Assembly: GCF_000281895.1 (NCBI RefSeq)
Contig: NZ_CM001558.1
Span: 934,556 to 998,555 of the forward strand
Origin: Pseudomonas fluorescens Q2-87
GTDB taxonomy: Bacteria > Pseudomonadota > Gammaproteobacteria > Pseudomonadales > Pseudomonadaceae
Direction: 5' to 3'
DNA: 64,000 nt
The notes beneath the pieces are model-generated. The model was not told where the DNA came from. It saw nothing but the letters and a program-made list of their open reading frames with translations, and searched no databases. A program made the position numbers and the translations under genes. Shown here piece after piece: positions 42,866-52,247 of the stretch. Position 1 is the first letter of the stretch; the number at the start of each line of letters is the position of its first letter.

Positions 42866-44047
42866 ATGCTCAGTCGGGAAGAACGCGCCATCATTCGCTC
42901 CACCGTGCCATTGCTGGAAAGCGGTGGGGAAGCGCTGATCACTCACTTCTATCGCATGATGCTGTCCGAATACCCAGAGGTACGCCCGCTGTTCAACCAA
43001 GCGCACCAGGCCAGTGGCGATCAGCCTCGCGCCTTGGCCAACGGTGTATTGATGTATGCGCGACACATTGACCAATTGGACCAGTTGGGCGACCTGGTGG
43101 CGAAAATCGTCAACAAGCACGTCGCCTTGCAGATCCTGCCGGAGCATTACCCGATTGTCGGTACATGCCTGCTTCGGGCGATTGCCGAGGTGCTGGGCGA
43201 AGAAATCGCCACGCCCGAAGTGATTGCCGCCTGGGCGGGCGCCTATAACCAGTTGGCCGATATCCTGATCGGTGCCGAAACCGGCCTGTATGACAAGAAG
43301 GCTGCGGCACCGGGAGGCTGGCGCGGTGAGCGCGAGTTCATCCTGACGGCCAAGGTGCAGGAAAGCTCGGAAATCACCTCGTTCTACTTCGAACCGGAGG
43401 ACAAGGGTCCGATCCTGGTGGCCGAGCCGGGGCAGTACATCGGTATGAAGCTGGTGCTGGACGGCGAGGAAGTACGCCGCAACTATTCGCTGTCGGCCCT
43501 GGCGGACAACGGCCAGTACCGCATCAGCGTCAAGCGCGAACCGGGTGGCCGGGTGTCGAACTACCTGCATCATCATTTTGAAGTCGGCAGCCGCATCCAG
43601 TTGTTCCCGCCGTCCGGGGACTTCTATCTCACCGCCAGCGACAAGCCGTTGGTGTTGATCAGTGGTGGCGTCGGCATCACTCCGACCCTGGCGATGCTGC
43701 AAGCGGCGCTGCAAACCGAGCGGCCGGTGCATTTCATCCACTGTGCGCGCAACGGCCGTGCCCATGCCTTCCGCGACTGGATCGACGGCCTGGCCGAGCG
43801 GCACCCGCAGCTCAAGCGCTTCTATTGCTACGACGAAGACGATGGCGTGAGCCCGACGGCTGACAGGGTAGGGCTGTTGAGCCAGGAGCAACTGGCGCAA
43901 TGGCTGCCGGAACAGCGCGACGTGGACGCTTACTTCCTCGGACCGAAGGGCTTCATGGGCGCCGTCAAACGTCACCTCAAGGCCTTGGGCGTCCCGGACC
44001 AGCAGAGCCGTTACGAATTCTTCGGGCCGGCGGCGGCACTGGAGTAA
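42866..44047 (+). CDS. hmp: Flavohemoprotein, NO dioxygenase
   Basis: 393-aa protein oxidising NO to nitrate with O2. The globin domain has Y29 (distal) and H85 (proximal, NKHVALQ) at the same positions as E. coli Hmp. The reductase half has an FAD site RRNYSLSALAD and an NAD site SGGVGITPTLAML. Start MLSREERAIIR with CAGGAG upstream; the longer frame from 42788 is in the promoter. Called fhp in P. aeruginosa. Regulated by the divergent NorR-type gene. Confidence 0.96.
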   Translation: MLSREERAIIRSTVPLLESGGEALITHFYRMMLSEYPEVRPLFNQAHQASGDQPRALANGVLMYARHIDQLDQLGDLVAKIVNKHVALQILPEHYPIVGTCLLRAIAEVLGEEIATPEVIAAWAGAYNQLADILIGAETGLYDKKAAAPGGWRGEREFILTAKVQESSEITSFYFEPEDKGPILVAEPGQYIGMKLVLDGEEVRRNYSLSALADNGQYRISVKREPGGRVSNYLHHHFEVGSRIQLFPPSGDFYLTASDKPLVLISGGVGITPTLAMLQAALQTERPVHFIHCARNGRAHAFRDWIDGLAERHPQLKRFYCYDEDDGVSPTADRVGLLSQEQLAQWLPEQRDVDAYFLGPKGFMGAVKRHLKALGVPDQQSRYEFFGPAAALE

Positions 44048-44085
44048 GACGTCGGTACATCCAACCTCAATGCAAACTGATCCAC

Positions 44086-44180
44086 CGCTTTCGCGGGCAA
44101 GCCCGCTCCCACAGGGATCTGCGCAAGTCTGATGCCAAGCGCTGCCTCCTTGTGGGAGCGAGCTTGCTCGCGATGGCGGC
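44086..44180. repeat. REP pair (TGTGGGAGCGGGC family)
   Basis: TCGCGGGCAAGCCCGCTCCCACAGG (44091-44115) and TTGTGGGAGCGAGCTTGCTCGCGATGG (44150-44176) inverted; occupies the centre of the 318-bp gap before dsbB. Nothing else is visible in the gap. Confidence 0.82.
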
Positions 44181-44365
44181 AGCAGGTCCATCCCTGTCCA
44201 ACTGCCAGCATTAATCCGCACTTAACCCTCCTCCTGTTTATTCCCTTCAATGTTGGCGGCAGCCGCTCGTTCACTGTCACGGTCAGCGTGTAGACTTCGG
44301 CCATCCGATAGCGCGCCGGGTGTCACAAGGCTGCGCGTCGATCCATGCAGACATAGGAAAACGCA

Positions 44366-44875
44366 ATGAATGAGCAAATGACGCGGTTGGGCCGTGAGCG
44401 GCGCTATCTGGTTTTGCTGGGGGTGATCTGCCTAGCGCTGATCGGTGGTGCGCTGTACATGCAAGTGGCCCTGGGTGAGGCTCCGTGCCCGCTGTGCATC
44501 CTGCAGCGCTACGCCCTGTTGCTGATTGCGCTGTTCGCCTTCATCGGCGCGGCCATGCGCAGCCGTCGCAGCCTGACGATTTTCGAAGGCCTGGTGGTGC
44601 TCAGCGCCCTGGCCGGTGCCGCTGTGGCGGGGCACCACGTGTATACCCAATTCTTTCCGGCGGTCAGCTGTGGCATCGATGTGCTGCAACCCATTGTCGA
44701 TGACTTGCCGCTGGCAAAGATTTTCCCGCTGGGTTTCCAGGTCGATGGTTTTTGCTCCACTCCCTACCCGCCGATCCTGGGCCTGTCCCTGGCGCAATGG
44801 GCCTTGGTGGCCTTCGTGCTGACTGCCGTGCTGGTGCCGCTGCTGGTGTCGCGCAACCGCAGAAACATACGCTGA
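44366..44875 (+). CDS. dsbB: Disulfide bond formation protein DsbB
   Basis: 169-aa inner-membrane protein with four helices that reoxidises DsbA and passes electrons to quinone. Both periplasmic Cys pairs are present: C41/C44 in APCPLCILQRY, and C101/C129 (SCGIDVLQ and DGFCSTPYPP). A terminator follows immediately. Fluorescent pseudomonads often carry more than one DsbB; this one lies just before the cyo operon. Confidence 0.93.
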   Translation: MNEQMTRLGRERRYLVLLGVICLALIGGALYMQVALGEAPCPLCILQRYALLLIALFAFIGAAMRSRRSLTIFEGLVVLSALAGAAVAGHHVYTQFFPAVSCGIDVLQPIVDDLPLAKIFPLGFQVDGFCSTPYPPILGLSLAQWALVAFVLTAVLVPLLVSRNRRNIR

Positions 44876-44888
44876 GACATCACAATGA

Positions 44889-44927
44889 AACGCCCCGGTT
44901 TTCTTCTTGAAGACCGGGGCGTTTTGC
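44889..44927 (+). terminator. Rho-independent terminator after dsbB
   Basis: Stem AACGCCCCGGT / ACCGGGGCGTT with a 13-nt loop, then TTTTGCGTTT. Confidence 0.85.
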
Positions 44928-45650
44928 GTTTCAGTGTCGGGCCGGATCGGCCTTGATCCGAGACAAGAACGGTCTGCGACAATGTGCGACATGTTGTCAC
45001 ACATCTTGCGCCCTACAGCCTTTCTGAAGCCGAATAAACCTCTTCTACTGTAATAAAAAATTGTCTGGTTTCGAGAAACCTGCATCACTTGTAGCAGGCA
45101 TTTTTAACAGCGAAGCGCTGAACCGCGAAGGCCCCGTAAAATGGGCGCTTGCGCGCAAAAGAAGTTCATCTCGCATGCACCAGGCTGTCTAAATCGGGCG
45201 CAGTAGGCCTACGTTTTTTTGGGGTTCTTGTTGAGAATCTATTTCGATAAGATGCTGGCCTGGCGTGATAGCGGCGAAGGATTATTGCCGGATTGGAGAG
45301 AAATTATTTCGGGATGAGACATGGTCTACAGCGTCTCAGCTCACTACAATCGCCCGCACCGATTTTCCGACCCGGCTCAAGCTTGAGCACGAGAGTGGTT
45401 GAAGGGCGCCAGCGCCCCATGCGACCCCAGGTGTCGGTGCCTCCAACTACCCGCACCAAATGGAATTGGGCTTGAACTAGGCCTTTGACCAACGAATAAG
45501 AACTCACTGCTGGCCCAGGATGTGTTGAACAGCGTCTGACGTTCGACGGGCAGCCCTTATTCAATCCAAGAAAATGCCAACCCTTGGCAGGGTGAAGTGT
45601 TGGCGATCAAAACCCAACTGCATTGCGCAAGCTGCTTTAGAGGTCGTGAG
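44928..45650 (+). other. 723-bp upstream region of cyoABCDE
   Basis: No convincing gene is present; frames such as 45304-45564 (minus) lack family similarity and codon bias. The region holds an imperfect palindrome TGTGCGACA-TGT-TGTCACACA at 44983-45003 and an AT-rich stretch near 45220-45260 (TTGTTGAGAATCTATTTCGATAAGAT) likely to contain the promoter, giving a long untranslated leader. Confidence 0.45.
44983..45003. promoter_or_regulatory. Palindrome upstream of cyo operon
   Basis: Arms TGTGCGACA and TGTCACACA match at 8 of 9 paired positions around TGT. It may bind a redox regulator; its identity is unknown. Confidence 0.4.
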
Positions 45651-46595
45651 ATGAGTAAAAACAGGTACCCCCGATTACTAGGCTTGTTGCCGCTGCTCGG
45701 CACGTTGCTGCTGTCAGGCTGCAACATGACCTTGCTCGATCCCAAGGGCCAGGTCGGCCTGGATGAACGAAACCTGATCATCACCGCCACGCTGCTGATG
45801 TTGCTGGTCGTTGTGCCAGTTATCGTCATGACTTTCCTGTTCGCCTGGAAGTACCGCGCCACCAACACCAAGGCCACCTACACGCCGAAGTGGTCGCATT
45901 CGACCAAGATCGAAGTGGCCGTGTGGACCATTCCGGTGCTGATCATCATCGCCCTGGGTTACGTCACCTATAAATCGACCCACGCGCTGGACCCGTACAA
46001 GCCGCTGGAATCCGACGTCAAGCCGATCACCATCGAAGTGGTCGCCCTGGACTGGAAGTGGCTGTTCATCTACCCGGAACAAGGCATTGCCACGGTCAAC
46101 AAGATCGTGTTCCCGGCGCATACACCGATCAACTTCAAGATCACTTCGGACGCCGTGATGAACTCGTTCTTCATCCCTGCTCTGGGCGGCCAGATCTACG
46201 CGATGGCGGGCATGCAGACCAAGTTGCACCTGATCGCCAACCAGAACGCTGAAATGGACGGTATTTCCGCCAACTACAGCGGCGCGGGTTTCACTGGTAT
46301 GAAATTCAAAGCGATCGCAACGACTCAGGAAGATTTCGACGCCTGGGTCAGTGAAGTCAAAAAGGCACCTAAACAGCTTGAACAGGCTGAATACGCAGCC
46401 CTTGCCAAGCCGAGCCAGAACAACCCAGTCGAACTCTATTCCTCGGTCACGCCGAACCTGTTTCAGATCATCGTCGATAAGTACGAAGGCATGAAGCCGG
46501 GCAAGCCTATGCACCACGAGAAGAAAGAGCACGAAGTGGCCGCGATGGAAGGGATGGACATGAGTTCGCATTCAGCTGCCGGGGCAGAGGAGTAA
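45651..46595 (+). CDS. cyoA: Cytochrome bo3 quinol oxidase subunit II
   Basis: 314-aa lipoprotein: lipobox LLLSGC with Cys24, two membrane helices ([42 protein letters not shown]) and a periplasmic cupredoxin domain ([20 protein letters not shown]). The CuA ligands of cytochrome c oxidases are absent, as expected for a quinol oxidase. Start at 45651 with AGAGG upstream. The C-terminal tail is Met/His-rich (EGMDMSSHS), maybe metal-binding. First gene of cyoABCDE. Confidence 0.95.
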   Translation: MSKNRYPRLLGLLPLLGTLLLSGCNMTLLDPKGQVGLDERNLIITATLLMLLVVVPVIVMTFLFAWKYRATNTKATYTPKWSHSTKIEVAVWTIPVLIIIALGYVTYKSTHALDPYKPLESDVKPITIEVVALDWKWLFIYPEQGIATVNKIVFPAHTPINFKITSDAVMNSFFIPALGGQIYAMAGMQTKLHLIANQNAEMDGISANYSGAGFTGMKFKAIATTQEDFDAWVSEVKKAPKQLEQAEYAALAKPSQNNPVELYSSVTPNLFQIIVDKYEGMKPGKPMHHEKKEHEVAAMEGMDMSSHSAAGAEE

Positions 46596-46598
46596 ACG

Positions 46599-48629
46599 AT
46601 GTTTGGTAAATTAAGTTGGGAAGCGATCCCGTTCCACGAGCCGATTGTCATGGTGACCCTCGCCATCATCGCACTCGGTGGCCTGGCGCTGTTCGCCGGT
46701 ATCACTTACTTCAAGAAGTGGACCTACCTGTGGACCGAGTGGCTGACGTCGGTCGACCACAAGAAAATCGGCGTGATGTACATCATCGTCGCCATGGTCA
46801 TGCTGCTGCGCGGCTTTGCCGACGCCATCATGATGCGGACCCAGTTGGCCATGGCCACCGAAGGTTCGCCTGGCTACCTGCCACCTGAACACTATGACCA
46901 GATCTTCACCGCCCACGGTGTGATCATGATCATCTTCATGGCGATGCCATTCTTCACCGGCCTGATGAACCTTGCGGTGCCGCTGCAGATCGGTGCGCGT
47001 GACGTTGCGTTCCCGTTCCTGAACTCGTTGAGCTTCTGGCTGCTGGTATCCGGCGTGGTGCTGATCAACCTGTCCCTGGGCGTTGGCGAGTTCGCCAAGA
47101 CCGGCTGGGTTGCCTATCCGCCGCTGTCGGGCCTGCAATACAGTCCGGGCGTGGGGATGGATTACTACATCTGGGCGCTACAGCTATCTGGATTGGGGAC
47201 AACGCTGACGGGGGTCAACTTCCTGGCCACCGTGGTGAAAATGCGCACCCCGGGCATGAAGCTGATGGACATGCCGATCTTCACCTGGACCTGCACCTGG
47301 GCCAACGTACTGATCGTCGCTTCCTTCCCGATCCTGACCGCTACCCTGGCTTTGCTGACGCTTGACCGCTACATGGATTTCCACATTTTCACCAATGAAC
47401 TGGGTGGGAATCCGATGATGTACGTGAACCTGTTCTGGGCTTGGGGTCACCCTGAGGTGTACATCCTGATCCTGCCGGCGTTCGGTATCTTCTCCGAGGT
47501 CATCTCGACCTTCTCCGGCAAGAAACTGTTCGGCCATCACTCGATGATCTACGCCAGCGGCGCGATCTCGGTACTGGGCTTCATGGTCTGGCTGCACCAC
47601 TTCTTCACCATGGGTTCGGGCGCCAGCGTCAACGCCTTCTTCGGCCTGGCGACGATGCTGATTTCGATCCCGACGGGGGTAAAGCTATTCAACTGGCTGT
47701 TCACCATCTACCAGGGCCGTCTGCGTTTCACCAGTCAGGTGATGTGGACCCTGGGCTTCATGGTGACCTTCGCCATCGGCGGCATGACCGGTGTGTTGCT
47801 GGCCATCCCGGGTGCTGACTTCGTGTTGCACAACAGCCTGTTCGTGATTGCGCACTTCCATAACGTAATCATCGGCGGCGCTGTATTCGGCTACATCGCA
47901 GGCTTTGCCTTCTACTTCCCGAAAGCGTTCGGCTTCAAGCTGCACGAAGGCTGGGGCAAGGCAGCGTTCTGGTTCTGGATCACCGGCTTCTTCGTCGCGT
48001 TCATGCCGCTCTATGTATTGGGCTTCATGGGCATGACCCGTCGCCTGAACGCCACCACCAACCCTGAGTGGGTGCCGTACCTGTACGTCGCCATGTTCGG
48101 TGCGGTGATGATTGCCGTCGGTATCGCCTGCCAGCTGATCCAGTTGTACGTCAGCGTGCGCGACCGCAACAAGCCAGAGAATATGTGCGAACACGGCGAC
48201 CCGTGGAATGCCCATACCCTGGAATGGTCGACCTCTTCGCCACCGCCGTTCTACAACTTTGCCGTGCTGCCGAAAGCGGACGTCATCGACCCGTTCACCG
48301 AGGCCAAGGAAAACGGCACCGCGTACCAGGCCCCGGCCAAGTACGAGCCGATCCACATGCCTAACAACACCGCCACCGGTGTGGTCATGGGCGCGCTGTT
48401 GACCGTGTTCGGTTTCGCGATGATCTGGCACATCTGGTGGCTGGCCATCGCCAGTCTGGTCGGCACCGTGGTGTATTTCGCCATCCATGCCGCCCGTGAC
48501 GATCAGGGCTACATGGTGCCGGTGGATGTCATCGAGCGCATCGAAGCCGAGCAGCACAAACGCCTGGTAGCGGCCGGGAAAGTCCCAGCCACCGCCACCC
48601 GTGTTGAAACCTCGTTGGAACAGGCTTAA
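46599..48629 (+). CDS. cyoB: Cytochrome bo3 quinol oxidase subunit I
   Basis: 676-aa catalytic subunit with about 15 helices. It carries heme and CuB ligands of the haem-copper superfamily: [15 protein letters not shown] (low-spin haem His), [17 protein letters not shown] (CuB His with cross-linked Tyr), WLHHFFTM (two CuB His) and [13 protein letters not shown] (haem His). It reduces O2 to water while pumping protons, with ubiquinol as donor. 3 bp after cyoA. Confidence 0.97.
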   Translation: MFGKLSWEAIPFHEPIVMVTLAIIALGGLALFAGITYFKKWTYLWTEWLTSVDHKKIGVMYIIVAMVMLLRGFADAIMMRTQLAMATEGSPGYLPPEHYDQIFTAHGVIMIIFMAMPFFTGLMNLAVPLQIGARDVAFPFLNSLSFWLLVSGVVLINLSLGVGEFAKTGWVAYPPLSGLQYSPGVGMDYYIWALQLSGLGTTLTGVNFLATVVKMRTPGMKLMDMPIFTWTCTWANVLIVASFPILTATLALLTLDRYMDFHIFTNELGGNPMMYVNLFWAWGHPEVYILILPAFGIFSEVISTFSGKKLFGHHSMIYASGAISVLGFMVWLHHFFTMGSGASVNAFFGLATMLISIPTGVKLFNWLFTIYQGRLRFTSQVMWTLGFMVTFAIGGMTGVLLAIPGADFVLHNSLFVIAHFHNVIIGGAVFGYIAGFAFYFPKAFGFKLHEGWGKAAFWFWITGFFVAFMPLYVLGFMGMTRRLNATTNPEWVPYLYVAMFGAVMIAVGIACQLIQLYVSVRDRNKPENMCEHGDPWNAHTLEWSTSSPPPFYNFAVLPKADVIDPFTEAKENGTAYQAPAKYEPIHMPNNTATGVVMGALLTVFGFAMIWHIWWLAIASLVGTVVYFAIHAARDDQGYMVPVDVIERIEAEQHKRLVAAGKVPATATRVETSLEQA

Positions 48630-48632
48630 ACC

Positions 48633-49259
48633 ATGTCGAACTTAGTGACCAATGTTGGACACGCCCATGGTCATGACCATGGGCACGATGACCATCACCA
48701 CGACTCGGGCGAGATGACCGTATTCGGTTTCTGGCTCTATCTGATGACCGACTGCATTCTGTTTGCGTCGATCTTCGCCGCCTACGCGGTGCTGGTTAAC
48801 AACGTCGCCGGTGGCCCGTCGGGCCACGACATCTTCGAGCTGCCATACGTACTGGGCGAAACCGCTCTGCTGCTGTTCAGCTCGATCACCTACGGCTTCG
48901 CCATGCTGGCGTTGTTCAAAGGCAAGAAAACCCAGGTACTGGGCTGGCTGGCCATGACGTTCCTGTTCGGTGCCGGCTTCATCGGCATGGAAATCAACGA
49001 GTTCCACATGTTGATTTCCGAAGGCTACGGCCCTAACCGCAGCGGCTTCCTGTCCGGGTTCTTCACCCTGGTCGGCACCCACGGCCTGCACGTGACCAGC
49101 GGCCTGATCTGGATGGCGATCATGATGTACCAGGTCCAGAAAAACGGCCTGACCGCTACCAACAAGACGCGCCTGAGCTGCCTGAGCCTGTTCTGGCACT
49201 TCCTGGACGTGGTGTGGATCTGCGTATTCACCGTTGTTTATCTGATGGGGACCCTGTAA
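48633..49259 (+). CDS. cyoC: Cytochrome bo3 quinol oxidase subunit III
   Basis: 208-aa membrane protein with five helices ([86 protein letters not shown]). The N-terminus has an unusual His/Asp-rich stretch [17 protein letters not shown] at residues 10-26, which may bind copper or zinc. 3 bp after cyoB. Confidence 0.95.
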   Translation: MSNLVTNVGHAHGHDHGHDDHHHDSGEMTVFGFWLYLMTDCILFASIFAAYAVLVNNVAGGPSGHDIFELPYVLGETALLLFSSITYGFAMLALFKGKKTQVLGWLAMTFLFGAGFIGMEINEFHMLISEGYGPNRSGFLSGFFTLVGTHGLHVTSGLIWMAIMMYQVQKNGLTATNKTRLSCLSLFWHFLDVVWICVFTVVYLMGTL

Positions 49260-49598
49260 ATGGCTAACGCTCATTCCCATGATGGCCACGACGACGCCAG
49301 CCACGGCAGCGTCAAGTCCTACGCCATCGGCTTCATCCTGTCGGTGATCTTGACCGTCATTCCGTTCGGCCTGGTGATGTACCCATCGCTGCCCAAGAGC
49401 CTGACGCTTTGGATCGTTTTGATCTTCGCTGTGGTCCAGGTCCTGGTCCACCTGGTGTACTTCCTGCACCTGGACCGTTCCGCCGCCCAGCGTAACAACG
49501 TGGTCGCGTTTGTCTTTGCCGCGATCGTGATCGTCCTGCTGGTCGGCCTGTCGTTGTGGATCATGTTCAGCATCCACACCAACATGATGGCGCACTGA
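49260..49598 (+). CDS. cyoD: Cytochrome bo3 quinol oxidase subunit IV
   Basis: 112-aa three-helix subunit ([65 protein letters not shown]) assisting assembly of the oxidase. The N-terminus is also His-rich ([12 protein letters not shown]). Its ATG follows the cyoC stop without a gap. Confidence 0.95.
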   Translation: MANAHSHDGHDDASHGSVKSYAIGFILSVILTVIPFGLVMYPSLPKSLTLWIVLIFAVVQVLVHLVYFLHLDRSAAQRNNVVAFVFAAIVIVLLVGLSLWIMFSIHTNMMAH

Positions 49599-49609
49599 GG
49601 AAAGTCCGG

Positions 49610-50497
49610 ATGTCCTTAAAGCACTTTATCCAAATCACCAAGCCGGGGATCATTTTCGGTAACGTGCTTTCTGTGGCAGGCGGGTTTTTCCTGGCCTCGA
49701 AAGGGCATGTCGATCTGGCCATCTTCCTGGCGGCCATGATCGGCACTTCCCTGGTGGTGGCGTCCGGTTGCGTGTTCAACAACTGCATCGACCGTGACAT
49801 CGACATCAAGATGGAGCGCACCAAGAACCGCGCGCTGGTACAGGGATTGATCCCGGTACAACTGGCCCTGGCGTTCGCCACGGTGCTGGGCGTGGCCGGT
49901 GTCGCGCTGCTGTACTGGGTGGCCAACCCGCTGGCGGCGCTGTTCGCGGTGATCGGTTTTGTCATCTACGTCGGCCTCTACAGCCTGTACCTCAAGCGCA
50001 AGTCGGTGCACGGCACGCTGGTGGGCAGTCTGTCGGGGGCGATGCCGCCGGTGATCGGCTACGTGGCGGTGAGCAACAGCTTCGACATGGCTGCGCTGAC
50101 GCTGCTGGTGATGTTCAGCCTGTGGCAGATGCCGCATTCCTATGCCATCGCGATCTTCCGCTTCAACGATTACTTGGCAGCCTCGATCCCGGTACTGCCG
50201 GTCAAACGCGGCATCCGCGTGGCGAAGAAGCACATCCTGCTCTACATCCTGGCCTTCCTCGTGGCGACCTTGATGCTGACTTTCAGCGGCTACGCCGGCA
50301 TGAGCTACCTCGCCGTCGCCGCCGCCATGGGCATGTACTGGCTGTACATGGCCTGGACCGGCTACAAGGCCGTGGATGACACCGTCTGGGCACGCAAGCT
50401 GTTCGTGTTCTCGATCTTCACCATCACCGCCCTGAGCGTGATGATGTCCCTGGATTTCAAGGTGCCAAGTGAGTTGTTGCTGACTTACGCGCCTTAA
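49610..50497 (+). CDS. cyoE: Heme O synthase (protoheme IX farnesyltransferase)
   Basis: 295-aa membrane prenyltransferase adding farnesyl to haem b for the bo3 oxidase. Motifs: [36 protein letters not shown] (the DxxxD allylic-diphosphate site) and [28 protein letters not shown]. Start at 49610 ([13 protein letters not shown]) with GAGGAAAG upstream. Last gene of the operon; a terminator follows. Confidence 0.96.
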   Translation: MSLKHFIQITKPGIIFGNVLSVAGGFFLASKGHVDLAIFLAAMIGTSLVVASGCVFNNCIDRDIDIKMERTKNRALVQGLIPVQLALAFATVLGVAGVALLYWVANPLAALFAVIGFVIYVGLYSLYLKRKSVHGTLVGSLSGAMPPVIGYVAVSNSFDMAALTLLVMFSLWQMPHSYAIAIFRFNDYLAASIPVLPVKRGIRVAKKHILLYILAFLVATLMLTFSGYAGMSYLAVAAAMGMYWLYMAWTGYKAVDDTVWARKLFVFSIFTITALSVMMSLDFKVPSELLLTYAP

Positions 50498-50513
50498 GCT
50501 CCAGACGCTGTAA

Positions 50514-50550
50514 AAAAAGCCCCGCCTTCGAGAGAAGAGCGGGGCTTTTT
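50514..50550 (+). terminator. Rho-independent terminator after cyoE
   Basis: Stem AAAAAGCCCCGC / GCGGGGCTTTTT with a 13-nt loop; it can work in both directions. Confidence 0.88.
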
Positions 50551-50561
50551 CACTAATATTC

Positions 50562-50661
50562 CTGTGGGAGCGGGCTTGCTCGCGAAAGCGGTGGGTCAGT
50601 CGAGTTGATGTTGACTGACACGGCGCATTCGCGAGCAAGCCCGCTCCCACAGGGGGAAAGT
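50562..50661. repeat. REP pair (TGTGGGAGCGGGC family)
   Basis: CTGTGGGAGCGGGCTTGCTCGCG (50562) and CGCGAGCAAGCCCGCTCCCACAGG (50631-50656) inverted around about 45 bp, partly self-complementary between the copies. Confidence 0.88.
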
Positions 50662-50671
50662 CAACTTGGGC

Positions 50672-51376
50672 TTATTGCTGGGCGATGCTGTAGCCGTCGA
50701 AGGCCGTTTTTTGTTGCAGGGCGGTGACGATGCTTTTGCGGGTGACGGGTTGTTCGGTGCCGTCGTTGTCCAGGAAGGTTTCGCTTTCCAGCTCGGCTTC
50801 TTCGCCTTCGCCTGCAAAACTGAAACCCAGGAACTCGAAGGCCTCGCGGTCGACGTTCGGCTTGGAGCGAGGTGTGCGCAGGGGCAGGGTGACGCTGATG
50901 CCGTCCTTGCTGATGACGAATACCTCGGCTTCTTTCTTGGCCCGCGAGGCTTTTCCCTTGCTGCCGCTCGGGTTGCTGATGGCCTGGTGGGTCTGGTTCA
51001 GCACCTTCAGGGCCAGGCCATAGACCAGTTCCTGGAAGGCCGGGTCGTCCTTGTAGCTGGAGAGGATGCGGCTGATGGGGAAGCGGCTGCCCAGGTCTTC
51101 CAGCGCCGCGAAATCGGCGGCTTCGGCGTCCTTGAGTTGTTTGAGCTGGCCCATCAGTTCGTAGGCCTTGTCGTCGTCGAACGCATCGTGGGCCTGGCGG
51201 ATGGCGTTGCGCAGTTCGCGGATCTGGTCGCTTTCGCGGTTCGACTGGAACGCATCGAGGACCATCTCGCTGATGTTCTTGGCCTGGGGCAGATGCTGTG
51301 AAAGATTGATGGAGTTTTCGTATTCCGCTTTGGACGACAGGGTGACTACGGATTCAGCGGTGTTGGAATCGGACAT
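50672..51376 (-). CDS. Uncharacterised protein (Pseudomonas type)
   Basis: 234-aa soluble protein that I do not recognise. The N-terminal half is helical (YENSINLSQHLPQAKNISEMVLDAF, RELRNAIRQAHDAFDDDKAYELMGQLKQLKDAEAAD). The middle has a basic SGSKGKASRAKKEAE segment followed by a beta-like VFVISKDGISVTLPLRTP. The C-terminus is acidic and Glu-rich (SFAGEGEEAELESETFLDNDG). Start at MSDSNTAES; the upstream extension is poor. No signal peptide. It faces a REP pair and lies between the cyo operon and DUF72. Confidence 0.6.
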   Translation of the reverse strand: MSDSNTAESVVTLSSKAEYENSINLSQHLPQAKNISEMVLDAFQSNRESDQIRELRNAIRQAHDAFDDDKAYELMGQLKQLKDAEAADFAALEDLGSRFPISRILSSYKDDPAFQELVYGLALKVLNQTHQAISNPSGSKGKASRAKKEAEVFVISKDGISVTLPLRTPRSKPNVDREAFEFLGFSFAGEGEEAELESETFLDNDGTEQPVTRKSIVTALQQKTAFDGYSIAQQ

Positions 51377-51515
51377 TGAAATTTCACTACTTCTGTTAGC
51401 TGGATGAGGCGAGAAAGGCATTGAGCTTTTTTCCGGCCGCCTAATCTATTGGACGCGAGCGATGTTGTCACGGTCGGACCGGCAGCCGGTGACCGATTGT
51501 TGCCGTTGTCAGGCG

Positions 51516-52247
51516 TCAGGCGTGCATCAGTGCCAGCAATCGCAACGCATCGGCCGTCGCGGCGCCGCTGGCGGTGTTGTCGAAAATGCACCAGGTGGGC
51601 GTGTCCGGGTCGCTCTTCAATCGCTTGGCGAATGGCTCCAGCCAGTTGTCTTCGTAAGGCGAATAGTAGATCCGCGGCGAGCCATGCAACCGGTAGTAAC
51701 GAATGCCGGGCCAACCTGCGGGCTGATCGCCACCGGGCAAGGGCGAGGGATCGGCGCCGACGCGACCGATGCGCAGGTTATGCAGCAGCGCCGACGCCTG
51801 GGGCGCAAGCCAGCTCGGATGCCGTGGCTCCAGCACCGCATGGCCTTGATAGCGATCACGCAAGATCCTGAAAAACGCCCCGGCCACCGCGTCATCGAAG
51901 GCCAGAGACGGCGGTAGTTGGATCAACAGGCAGCCGAGCTTTTCTCCCAGCAGCGAGCATTGTCCCAGGAACTCATCCACCAGCCCTTCGCAATCGAGCA
52001 GTCGTCGTTCGTGGGTGATTATCTTCGGCACCTTGACCGAGAACCGAAAGTCCGGCGGTACGCTGTCCGCCCACTTCGCATAAGTGGCGGGACGGTGGGG
52101 GCGGTAGAACGAGCTGTTGATCTCCACGGCTGGCAAACGGGCGCTGTAGCGCTGCAGATGCGTTCCCTCGACAGGGAAGGCCGGCCATTGGTCGCGGGGA
52201 AGCGACCAGCCGGCGCAGCCCAGGTAAAGATGCATGGTTTCGCTCAT
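51516..52247 (-). CDS. DUF72 domain protein
   Basis: 243-aa TIM-barrel-like protein of the YecE/DUF72 family: LYLGCAGWSLPRDQW, AVEINSSFYRPHRPATYAKWADSVPPDFRFSVKVPKIITHER, LGCLLIQLPPSLAFD, YYRLHGSPRIYYSPY and CIFDNTASGAA. Function is unknown. Its ATG at 52247 overlaps the GGDEF gene's stop (ATGA), so the two are co-translated; the later ATG at 52235 (MHLYLG) is another possible start. Confidence 0.82.
   Translation of the reverse strand: MSETMHLYLGCAGWSLPRDQWPAFPVEGTHLQRYSARLPAVEINSSFYRPHRPATYAKWADSVPPDFRFSVKVPKIITHERRLLDCEGLVDEFLGQCSLLGEKLGCLLIQLPPSLAFDDAVAGAFFRILRDRYQGHAVLEPRHPSWLAPQASALLHNLRIGRVGADPSPLPGGDQPAGWPGIRYYRLHGSPRIYYSPYEDNWLEPFAKRLKSDPDTPTWCIFDNTASGAATADALRLLALMHA

Noticed and set aside
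45304..45564. 86-codon minus-strand frame in the cyo leader
   Set aside because: No similarity, no ribosome site, composition unlike Pseudomonas genes.
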